A stretch of 14,744 nt of DNA from Bacteroidales bacterium UBA6360 (GTDB lineage: Bacteria > Bacteroidota > Bacteroidia > Bacteroidales > UBA932): positions 1-14,744 of the forward strand of contig DJRM01000122.1 in assembly GCA_002440085.1 (NCBI GenBank), read 5' to 3'. Position numbers and translations under genes: made by a program. Of this stretch, positions 6,277-12,587 are shown piece after piece. The notes under the pieces are model-generated. The model was given only the letters and a program-made list of their open reading frames with translations. It had not been told where the DNA came from and ran no database searches. Positions within the stretch are counted from its first letter, which is position 1, and each line of letters starts with the position of its first letter.

Positions 6277-7038
6277 CTATTTCTCCTCTTTTTCCTCTTT
6301 TGGCTGGAACTGGCCTACCTTCTGAACCTCAACCTCGAAGATGAGCACTGAATTCGGCTCGATGCCGCGGTTGCCCCTCTCGCCGTATGCAAGGTCGGAA
6401 GGGATGTAGAAAGTGGCCTTTCCGCCTTCTCCGAGAAGTCCGAGACCCTCAGTCCAGCCCTTGATCACGCGGTTTGCCACGAACTGAGTAGGCTCCTCGT
6501 TGCCCATGTTGCCGTCGAACTCCTTGCCGTCGATGGTCTTGCCGCTGTAGAATACCCAAACGGTGTCGTTAGGCTGCACCTTGTACTCGGCGCCTTCCTC
6601 GATGATGGTGTACTGGAGGCCGCTGGCAGTGGTGTCAACGCCGTTCTTGAGGTTCTCCGAGAGGAACTTGTCACCCTTGGCCTTGTTGACGGCTGCTGTG
6701 TACTCGTTCTTCTTTGAGAGGTAGCCGTTGATGATACGTCCCATGTCCTCAGGATTGATCTTGAACTGCTTTCCGAACTCCGGGTCATAGACGTTGCCCT
6801 CGGCCTTGAGGAAGTCGTTCATTCCCTTCTTGAGTTCCGACATGTTGAGCTCGGAGAGGTTGTCGCAGAGGTCATTGCCCTTGAGGAACGAACCGAAGTT
6901 GATTCCGAGGAGGTAGCTCACGGAGTCAATCTCTGCGTGTGTAGGAAGTTCTGCGTCAACCTTGACGCCGTCGTTTGACTTGCAGGAAAGTGCAAGTGCG
7001 GCAACGAGAAGTGCCGCGAAAATTCTTGATGATTTCAT
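6277..7038 (-). CDS. FKBP-type peptidyl-prolyl isomerase, exported lipoprotein
   Basis: The 253-residue protein catalyses cis-trans isomerisation of X-Pro bonds (EC 5.2.1.8) and probably acts in folding outside the inner membrane. It opens with MKSSRIFAALLVAALALSC, a lipoprotein signal peptide with likely lipidated C19. Residues about 35-125 are helical and fit the FKBP_N dimerisation domain of FkpA/Mip proteins. Residues about 138-241 are the FKBP catalytic domain, with active-site positions retained: Y164, F174, D175, V191, I192, W195, Y218 and F234. The C-terminus is a charged KEEKEEK tail. Length is normal for FkpA-like proteins. It is the first gene of a leftward operon with the DUF3127 gene and is divergent from recQ. 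The signal suggests a periplasm-facing product, while its operon partner is cytosolic, so a shared job is unclear. Confidence 0.94.
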   Translation of the reverse strand: MKSSRIFAALLVAALALSCKSNDGVKVDAELPTHAEIDSVSYLLGINFGSFLKGNDLCDNLSELNMSELKKGMNDFLKAEGNVYDPEFGKQFKINPEDMGRIINGYLSKKNEYTAAVNKAKGDKFLSENLKNGVDTTASGLQYTIIEEGAEYKVQPNDTVWVFYSGKTIDGKEFDGNMGNEEPTQFVANRVIKGWTEGLGLLGEGGKATFYIPSDLAYGERGNRGIEPNSVLIFEVEVQKVGQFQPKEEKEEK

Positions 7039-7093
7039 ACGTATTAATTTTTATGTGTTTTCATTTTTATCCCGGAATAATCCGAAACGACCG

Positions 7094-7101
7094 CAAATAT
7101 A
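7094..7101 (-). promoter_or_regulatory. -7 box of the FKBP-DUF3127 operon
   Basis: Read leftward this is TATATTTG, an exact TAnnTTTG match, 55 bases before the FKBP ATG at 7038. The -33 element is poor; only a T-rich GTTTTA near 7118-7123 is present. Transcription would start near 7088. Confidence 0.5.
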
Positions 7102-7143
7102 CTCAAACTTTCTCAAGTAAAACATAATAAATCCGTATTTTAT

Positions 7144-7174
7144 TTTGCCGAACACGAAAATATGCCTACCTTTA
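7144..7174 (+). promoter_or_regulatory. candidate upstream recQ promoter
   Basis: TTTG at 7144-7147 and TACCTTTA at 7167-7174 are spaced by exactly 19 bases, with one mismatch at the last -7 position. Transcription from here would start near 7180 and give a leader of about 170 bases that includes the dyad at 7208-7225. No open reading frame of useful size lies in that leader. Confidence 0.45.
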
Positions 7175-7207
7175 AACATAATTCGCTCCCATGAGTATGT
7201 AATTTAA

Positions 7208-7225
7208 GTTTCGCAAGTGCGAAAC
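7208..7225. promoter_or_regulatory. 18-base perfect dyad, candidate operator
   Basis: GTTTCGCAAGTGCGAAAC has perfect 8-base arms and a 2-base centre. Such short-spaced symmetry is typical of a dimeric repressor site rather than an RNA hairpin. It lies between the FKBP and recQ promoters and about 30 bases past the likely start of the upstream recQ promoter, where a bound protein could block transcription. Its minus strand reads CACTTGCGAAAC, close to a block in the yigZ and recQ leaders. Confidence 0.5.
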
Positions 7226-7293
7226 ACCATTTTTGAGCCCTTGTGTTTAGGAGAGGGGTCACGTGGACAGAAAAAGTGCGTGGGAACTGAGAG

Positions 7294-7322
7294 TTTGATT
7301 AATGAGATAAGTTTAATATTTG
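7294..7322 (+). promoter_or_regulatory. candidate proximal recQ promoter
   Basis: TTTG at 7294-7297 and AATATTTG at 7315-7322 are 17 bases apart. The -7 box has one mismatch to TAnnTTTG and the spacing is short but within the reported range. A start near 7328 would give a leader of about 25 bases before the recQ ATG. Confidence 0.4.
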
Positions 7323-7324
7323 CA

Positions 7325-7349
7325 ATAAGTTAGATACTTGCGAGACTTG
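7325..7349 (+). promoter_or_regulatory. leader motif shared with yigZ (copy 2)
   Basis: ATAAGT, two bases, then GATACTTGCGAGACTTG, ending three bases before the recQ ATG. It matches the copy at 278-303 in order, spacing and nearly all bases. Because it spans the predicted transcription start and the ribosome landing zone, a protein or RNA recognising it could affect initiation. Confidence 0.4.
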
Positions 7350-7352
7350 TGT

Positions 7353-9554
7353 ATGGTAAATACAGAAAAACTGTTCGAGAAACTGCGGGTATTCTTCGGC
7401 TACACGTCATTCAAGCCGGGACAGGAGGAGATAATACGCCATCTTGTGGAGGGTAACGATGCTTTTGTACTCATGCCGACCGGAGGGGGGAAAAGCCTTT
7501 GCTATCAGCTTCCGGCTCTTCTGATGGAAGGCACGGCGATTGTCATATCCCCGCTGATTGCGCTTATGAAGAATCAGGTAGACGTGATTCGCGGGTTTGT
7601 CTCGGGGGACGAGGGAGTGGCGCATTTTCTGAACTCCTCGCTCGGCAAGGCTCAGATTGCCGAAGTCCGCGCGGACTTGCTTTCCGGGGCGACAAAACTT
7701 CTCTATGTGGCTCCGGAGTCCCTGACGAAACCGGAGAACATAGCGCTGCTCAAGGAAATAAGGATTTCATTTTATGCGGTTGACGAGGCGCATTGCATCT
7801 CCGAGTGGGGGCACGACTTCCGGCCGGAGTATCGGCGCATACGTGCGATAGTCGACGAGATCGGCCGCGCTCCGATAATAGCCCTCACCGCGACCGCGAC
7901 GCCGAAGGTACAGAGCGACATAATCAGAAACCTCGGAATCCAGGACGCGAAGGTCTTCAAGTCTTCGTTCAACAGGCCGAACCTTTACTATGAAATCCGG
8001 GATAAGCAGGATCCTAAGCGCGACATAATCAAGTTCATACGTCAGAATCCCGGAAAGTCCGGAATCATCTACTGCCTCAGCCGAAAGAAGGTCGAGGAAA
8101 TCGCCGAGCTGCTGAATGTCAACGGGATAAAGGCACGACCATACCATGCCGGGCTTGACGCGAAGACCCGTGCCGAGAATCAGGATGCATTTCTGATGGA
8201 GGAGGTGAACGTCATCGTGGCCACTATCGCCTTCGGCATGGGCATAGACAAACCTGACGTGCGTTTCGTGATTCACTACGACATTCCTAAGAGTCTCGAA
8301 GGCTACTATCAGGAGACGGGGCGTGCCGGACGTGACGGACAGGAGGGGCAGTGCATCGCCTATTACAGCTATAAGGACATCCAGAAACTTGAAAAGTTCA
8401 TGCAGGGAAAGCCGATTGCCGAACAGGAAATCGGACGGCAGCTGCTGATGGAGACCGTGGCATACGCGGAGTCGAACCAATGCCGCAGGAAGCTGCTGCT
8501 CAACTATTTCGGCGAAGACTATCTGCCGGACAACTGCGGTGCGTGCGACAATTGTCTTCATCCGAAAAAGAAGTTCGAGGGCTCGGAGCAGATGTGCATG
8601 GTGATTGACCTTGTGTCGTCGCTTCCGGAGCGTTTCAAGACGGAACACATCGCGAACATACTTGCAGGCGTAAGCAACTCGCTGATAAAGTCATACAGAC
8701 ATGATGAACTGGAGTTCTTCGGTGCCGGGCGCGACCGCAGCTTCAAGTTCTGGTGCGCGGTCATTCATCAGGGGCTTGTGCTGCATCTGCTTGAAAAGGA
8801 CATCGAGGCATACGGCCTGATTTCGGTCACAGAGGCGGGACGCGGGTTTGCCGAGGCTCCGTTTCCCCTGATGCTTACCGAGGACCGTGAGTTTTCGGAT
8901 GGCGATGACGATGATGACGAGGCCACGTCTCCTGCAGCCCGTGCCGGCGGAGGCGGTGGAGACGAGGCACTTCTCGCGATGCTTAAGGACCTGCGCAGGG
9001 ACTTGAGCCGGCGTCTGAAGCTCCAGCCTTGGGTCATTTTCAGCGATGCGGCACTTGAGGACATGTCGATTATGTATCCGATCAGCCTTGACGAACTTCA
9101 GCGCTGTCAGGGAGTCGGCGAGGGCAAGGCAAGGAAATATGGGCGGGAGTTCGTTTCTCTGATTTCCAAGTATGTGGAAGAGAATGAGATAGAGCGGCCG
9201 TATGATCTGTCCGTGATGAAGACGGTCCGGCACAATTCGGACAACCGTATCTCCATAATCCAGAACATCGACAGGCGGCTGGCGCTTGAGGACATCGCCG
9301 AGGCTCTCGGACTTGAGTTTGACGACTTGCTGACGGAAATTGAGTCCATCGTGCAGTCCGGCTTCAGGCTGAACCTGAACTACTACATTGAGCAGAACAT
9401 AGACGATTATGTGGTTGACGAGATTTATGAATATTTTCGCGACGAGGCCGGGTCTGATTCGGTGGAGGATGCGGTGTCGGAGCTCGGTTCGGACTACGAG
9501 GTGAACGAGATTCGTCTCGTGCGGCTTAAGTTCCTCTGCGAGGTCGCGAACTGA
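7353..9554 (+). CDS. recQ: ATP-dependent DNA helicase RecQ
   Basis: RecQ unwinds DNA 3' to 5' in recombination and stalled-fork repair. Counting from the ATG at 7353 (733 residues), PTGGGKS with Walker-A lysine K47 and DEAH at 144-147 mark the first RecA lobe, and ETGRAGRDG is motif VI in the second. Zinc cysteines C377, C395, C398 and C401 precede the winged-helix segment. An acidic and glycine-rich stretch (about 510-536) leads to an HRDC domain at about 537-611. The remaining 120 residues (LALEDIAEALGLEFDDLLTE onward) look like the helix-turn-helix tail common in Bacteroidetes RecQ, making it longer than E. coli RecQ (about 610). An in-frame TTG at 7338 would add five residues but lies in the leader motif, so the ATG is preferred. 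It is divergent from the FKBP operon. Confidence 0.95.
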   Translation: MVNTEKLFEKLRVFFGYTSFKPGQEEIIRHLVEGNDAFVLMPTGGGKSLCYQLPALLMEGTAIVISPLIALMKNQVDVIRGFVSGDEGVAHFLNSSLGKAQIAEVRADLLSGATKLLYVAPESLTKPENIALLKEIRISFYAVDEAHCISEWGHDFRPEYRRIRAIVDEIGRAPIIALTATATPKVQSDIIRNLGIQDAKVFKSSFNRPNLYYEIRDKQDPKRDIIKFIRQNPGKSGIIYCLSRKKVEEIAELLNVNGIKARPYHAGLDAKTRAENQDAFLMEEVNVIVATIAFGMGIDKPDVRFVIHYDIPKSLEGYYQETGRAGRDGQEGQCIAYYSYKDIQKLEKFMQGKPIAEQEIGRQLLMETVAYAESNQCRRKLLLNYFGEDYLPDNCGACDNCLHPKKKFEGSEQMCMVIDLVSSLPERFKTEHIANILAGVSNSLIKSYRHDELEFFGAGRDRSFKFWCAVIHQGLVLHLLEKDIEAYGLISVTEAGRGFAEAPFPLMLTEDREFSDGDDDDDEATSPAARAGGGGGDEALLAMLKDLRRDLSRRLKLQPWVIFSDAALEDMSIMYPISLDELQRCQGVGEGKARKYGREFVSLISKYVEENEIERPYDLSVMKTVRHNSDNRISIIQNIDRRLALEDIAEALGLEFDDLLTEIESIVQSGFRLNLNYYIEQNIDDYVVDEIYEYFRDEAGSDSVEDAVSELGSDYEVNEIRLVRLKFLCEVAN

Positions 9555-9573
9555 AGAATCTATACTCGAAAAT

Positions 9574-9604
9574 AATAAAACAAATCTGAGGCGGTTTATT
9601 TTTT
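9574..9604 (+). terminator. possible weak recQ terminator
   Basis: AATAAAAC at 9574-9581 can pair with GTTTATT at 9594-9600, with one bulged A, across a 12-base loop and is followed by a T-run. The stem is AT-rich and weak, so read-through is likely. It lies 20 bases after the recQ stop codon. Confidence 0.28.
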
Positions 9605-9621
9605 CTTCTTCCTTTAATAAC

Positions 9622-9629
9622 TAATTTTG
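9622..9629 (+). promoter_or_regulatory. -7 box at the left edge of the inverted-repeat element
   Basis: TAATTTTG matches TAnnTTTG exactly. At 18-19 bases upstream there is only an all-T stretch instead of TTTG. A start near 9635 would coincide with the first base of the inverted repeat at 9635-9799. A second exact -7 match, TAAATTTG at 9664-9671, lies within the left arm but has no -33 partner. This could drive a structured RNA, the DUF308 gene, or both. Confidence 0.4.
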
Positions 9630-9634
9630 CAGAC

Positions 9635-9799
9635 TTAAGTAAGCGTTAAAAAATAAATTGAACTAAATTTGTATCAGATTTATGAGGATAGATTTCTTTT
9701 GGAAGAAGGAGTGTACTGGACGTACACGACTGATGAGAAAAGGGATATAGACCATAAAGATATACAAATTGTTCAAGTTATTTTTTAACGATTACTAAA
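9635..9799. repeat. 165-base near-perfect inverted-repeat element (MITE-like or structured RNA)
   Basis: The left arm at 9635-9674 is complementary to the right arm at 9762-9799. The core, 9644-9674 against 9762-9790, pairs at 28 of 29 positions apart from a two-base bulge (9664-9665); the single mismatch is 9657/9777. The outer part adds seven pairs in nine. Inside, CTTTT (9696-9700) pairs with AAAAG (9738-9742) across symmetric 10-base loops, and GTGTAC (9711-9716) pairs with GTACAC (9722-9727) around a five-base loop. The element is AT-rich and unlike the flanking genes. CTTAAGTAA at 9634-9642 is matched by TTACTTAAG at 9826-9834, so a larger element of about 200 bases is possible. A miniature transposable element and a rod-like small RNA both fit. 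It takes up most of the 292-base gap between recQ and the DUF308 gene. Confidence 0.7.
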
Positions 9800-9846
9800 A
9801 TAGTTGTAGGATTAAAATAGTTTGTTTACTTAAGAAATTATAAGAC

Positions 9847-10458
9847 ATGATAACATTCGGTTATAAGACACCATGGAGCGGCATTCTGAGAGCGGCCGCC
9901 TCCCTTGGACTTGGAATTCTTGCAGTGGCCTATCCGGGCGACGTTCTCCCGCTTCTTGTGAAAATATTCGCCATTGTGCTCGGCGTGTACGGCTGCGGAA
10001 TGTTGGCATACGCTTTTACGCACAAGGGTGACAAGTCATTCTCGCTATGGCTGTCGAACTCGATAATCGAGATTGTCGTGGCTGTGCTCGTGTTCATTTT
10101 CGCCGGGTTCATCGCAAACATCGCTGTGAAACTCATCGGATTGTTGCTTTTAGTCTCCGGCGTTTATCAGATCATAGCGCTAATCAGCGCCGAGAGGGCG
10201 TCACGTTTCGGGTTCTGGTTCTTTATCCTTCCTGTTGTGGAGGCCATTCTCGGAGGCATACTCATGTTCGCCTCGCAGCTTTTCACCAGCACCGTGGCAG
10301 TCATTGTCGGCGTGGCTCTGATCGTCTCCGGGCTTTCTGAACTCTTCTCTTCAATAAAGGTCTACCGCATTCAGAAGAAGTTCGCCTCGGACACGAAAAC
10401 CGAGGAACAGGATGCCGAGGTGAAGACCGTTGATGAGGCGGATAAGGGCAACAAGTAG
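9847..10458 (+). CDS. HdeD-like DUF308 membrane protein
   Basis: The 203-residue protein has six hydrophobic segments at about residues 12-30, 33-57, 70-90, 91-114, 121-142 and 146-165, then a charged cytosolic-type tail (EEQDAEVKTVDEADKGNK). The two-helix repeats with small residues and polar turns fit the DUF308/HdeD family of inner-membrane proteins. E. coli HdeD is linked to acid resistance at high cell density, but the molecular activity is unknown and should not be transferred to this protein. It lies 38 bases upstream of dnaG on the same strand, so the two are probably co-transcribed. Its upstream region contains the inverted-repeat element, which may lie in its leader. The ATG at 9847 is the first in frame and precedes the first membrane helix by a normal distance. 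Confidence 0.85.
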   Translation: MITFGYKTPWSGILRAAASLGLGILAVAYPGDVLPLLVKIFAIVLGVYGCGMLAYAFTHKGDKSFSLWLSNSIIEIVVAVLVFIFAGFIANIAVKLIGLLLLVSGVYQIIALISAERASRFGFWFFILPVVEAILGGILMFASQLFTSTVAVIVGVALIVSGLSELFSSIKVYRIQKKFASDTKTEEQDAEVKTVDEADKGNK

Positions 10459-10496
10459 GATTCCGGCATTGGCGTTCCATAGGTAAGCAGCGTAGA

Positions 10497-12512
10497 ATGA
10501 TACCTCGCGATACGGTGGAGAGGGTCCTGGATGCGGCCCAGATTGTGGATGTGATCGGCGACTTCGTCGATCTGAAGCGTCGTGGAGCGAATTGGATAGC
10601 CTGCTGCCCGTTCCATAACGAGAAGACACCGTCGTTCTCGGTGTCCCCTTCCAAGGGCATCTACAAGTGCTTCGGCTGCGGAAAGGCCGGGTCTGCCGTG
10701 GATTTCGTGATGGAGCACGAGAGCATGACCTTCCCGGAGGCCATCCGCTACCTTGCTCAGAAATATCACATCGAGGTCGTGGAAAAGGAGGAGACGGCCG
10801 AGGACCTTGCACGCAAGCAGCATAAGGACAGTCTCTACATCGTCTCCAAGTTCGCCTCGGAGTTCTTCCAAAAATCGCTGCACACTCCTATGGGACAGGC
10901 GATTGCCTATCAGTATTTCCACTGCAAACGCAAGCTCGACGATTCTACGATTGAGAAATACGGGCTCGGGTGGGCGCCGCAGTCGCGTGACGAACTGAGC
11001 CGCGCCGCCCGTGATGCCGGATATAAGGAGGACTACCTTGTCGAGACGGGGCTCAGCATACGCCGTGACGACGGTTCTTTGGTAGATCGTTTCTACGATA
11101 GGGTGATGTTCCCGATTCATTCGGTGACCGGGCAGGTCATCGCCTTCGGAGGACGTACGCTCAAGACGGACAAGAGCGTCGCGAAATATGTCAATTCACC
11201 GGAGACGGAAATATATGTCAAGAACAAGTCCCTCTATGGGATTTATTTCGCGAAGAACGAGATTTCGCGGCAGCGCAAGTGCATCCTTGTCGAGGGGTAT
11301 CTTGACGTGCTGTCAATGCATCAGCTTGGTATACTGAATGTTGTGGCATCGAGTGGAACTTCGCTCACCACGGGGCAGGTCGAACTGATAAAGAGGTTCG
11401 CGGATGACGTGACAGTGATGTATGACGGCGACAGCGCCGGAATCCATGCGGCTCTGCGCGGAATCGGTCTGGTGCTCCGGGGAGGTCTTAATGTTCGTGT
11501 GGTGCTGCTTCCCGACGGTGAGGATCCGGACTCGTTCGCATGCACACACACCCTCGCCGAGGTGCAGGACTACATAGCCTCACATGAACAGGACTTCATC
11601 GGGTTTATGACGGATATGCTTCTGGGTGAGGCCGGAAGTGACCCACTGAAAAGAGCCGCGCTTGTAAATGAGGTCGCGGACACTATTGCGCTGATTCCTG
11701 ACCAGATTGTGCGTGCCATGTACGTCCAGACCTGTTCCGCGAAGTTCGGAATGGATGAGAGCATGCTTTACGACAGGGTACGGCAGTCACGGGACGCCAT
11801 GCTTCTTGCCGAGAAAAAGCAGCGGGAGCGCGAGGCGGCGCCGGGCGCTTCTCACAACGGGGATTCCACATCGGAGAGCCATGACGTCGCCCTTTCTGAC
11901 GCGGAAGTCGAACTTTCGGCCAGCGAACAGTTCCCGGAAGTGGCTAAGAATGTGAAACTTCGTGAGGAAGAGCCATTTACAGCATCCGGTGAGCGTGAGA
12001 TTCTCAGTTTTCTTTTGGAATATGGGGACAATGAACTGAAGTTCGACCGAGATTCGCCATTCTGGACCGAGGAGACGCCGACAGTGGCGGACTTTATTCT
12101 CAACACTCTGGACGACAATGGAATGAAGTTCCATAACTCTATGTATGCCGGAATATTGGGCCGGTACACGAAATTCTATGACGAGGGGCTTCAGCAGAAT
12201 CAGATTCTCGCCCGTCTGCGGGACAGCGCGGAGCCGGAAATCAGTGCCGTCACCCGTGACCTTCTCGTGGACAAGTACAACCTTACGGTCAAGAATTTCG
12301 AAAATTCGCTGACTTCGGCGGAGACCGTTCTCGTGACATACGTCCCGAAGTCGCTGATTAAGCTTCAGCTGCTCAATGTGGAGCTTGACCTCAAGTCGCT
12401 TCAGAAGGAACTCCTGTCGACGCAGGACACCGGAAGAATGGAGGAACTTATGCGGAAGATAACGGAACTCAACAGGATGAAGTCGTCGCTCGCATCGGAG
12501 TTTCGGAAATAG
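10497..12512 (+). CDS. dnaG: DNA primase DnaG
   Basis: DnaG makes the RNA primers for replication at the fork. The 671-residue protein begins IPRDTVERVLDAAQIVDVIG and has the CHC2 zinc-binding domain with C37, H40, C58 and C61 (CCPFHNEKTPSFSVSPSKG and KCFGCG). The RNA polymerase domain follows, with a Toprim core at about 257-345: VEGYLDV with catalytic E266 and YDGDSAG with metal-binding D310 and D312. The C-terminal part (about 490-671) is helical and poorly conserved, as expected for the region that binds DnaB helicase. An acidic, Ser/Glu-rich linker at about 445-490 separates it from the core. Length is in the normal range. No clear promoter is seen in the 38-base gap after the DUF308 gene. 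The downstream gene metG begins 75 bases after its stop. Confidence 0.96.
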   Translation: MIPRDTVERVLDAAQIVDVIGDFVDLKRRGANWIACCPFHNEKTPSFSVSPSKGIYKCFGCGKAGSAVDFVMEHESMTFPEAIRYLAQKYHIEVVEKEETAEDLARKQHKDSLYIVSKFASEFFQKSLHTPMGQAIAYQYFHCKRKLDDSTIEKYGLGWAPQSRDELSRAARDAGYKEDYLVETGLSIRRDDGSLVDRFYDRVMFPIHSVTGQVIAFGGRTLKTDKSVAKYVNSPETEIYVKNKSLYGIYFAKNEISRQRKCILVEGYLDVLSMHQLGILNVVASSGTSLTTGQVELIKRFADDVTVMYDGDSAGIHAALRGIGLVLRGGLNVRVVLLPDGEDPDSFACTHTLAEVQDYIASHEQDFIGFMTDMLLGEAGSDPLKRAALVNEVADTIALIPDQIVRAMYVQTCSAKFGMDESMLYDRVRQSRDAMLLAEKKQREREAAPGASHNGDSTSESHDVALSDAEVELSASEQFPEVAKNVKLREEEPFTASGEREILSFLLEYGDNELKFDRDSPFWTEETPTVADFILNTLDDNGMKFHNSMYAGILGRYTKFYDEGLQQNQILARLRDSAEPEISAVTRDLLVDKYNLTVKNFENSLTSAETVLVTYVPKSLIKLQLLNVELDLKSLQKELLSTQDTGRMEELMRKITELNRMKSSLASEFRK

Positions 12513-12587
12513 GGATATTTTGTTGATATATAATAAATTGTGCCCTCTGATATGAGGAGCGTTTTGAAAATATAGAAATACGGAAAT

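Noticed and set aside
7338..7352. TTG start for recQ adding five residues.
   Set aside because: The extension falls in the shared leader motif, adds no conserved residues, and a normal ATG follows at 7353.
9729..9742. CTGATGA followed by GAAAA resembles the hammerhead ribozyme core.
   Set aside because: There is no room for stem II between the two blocks and no matching cleavage-site strand; the bases are better explained by the central hairpin of the inverted repeat.
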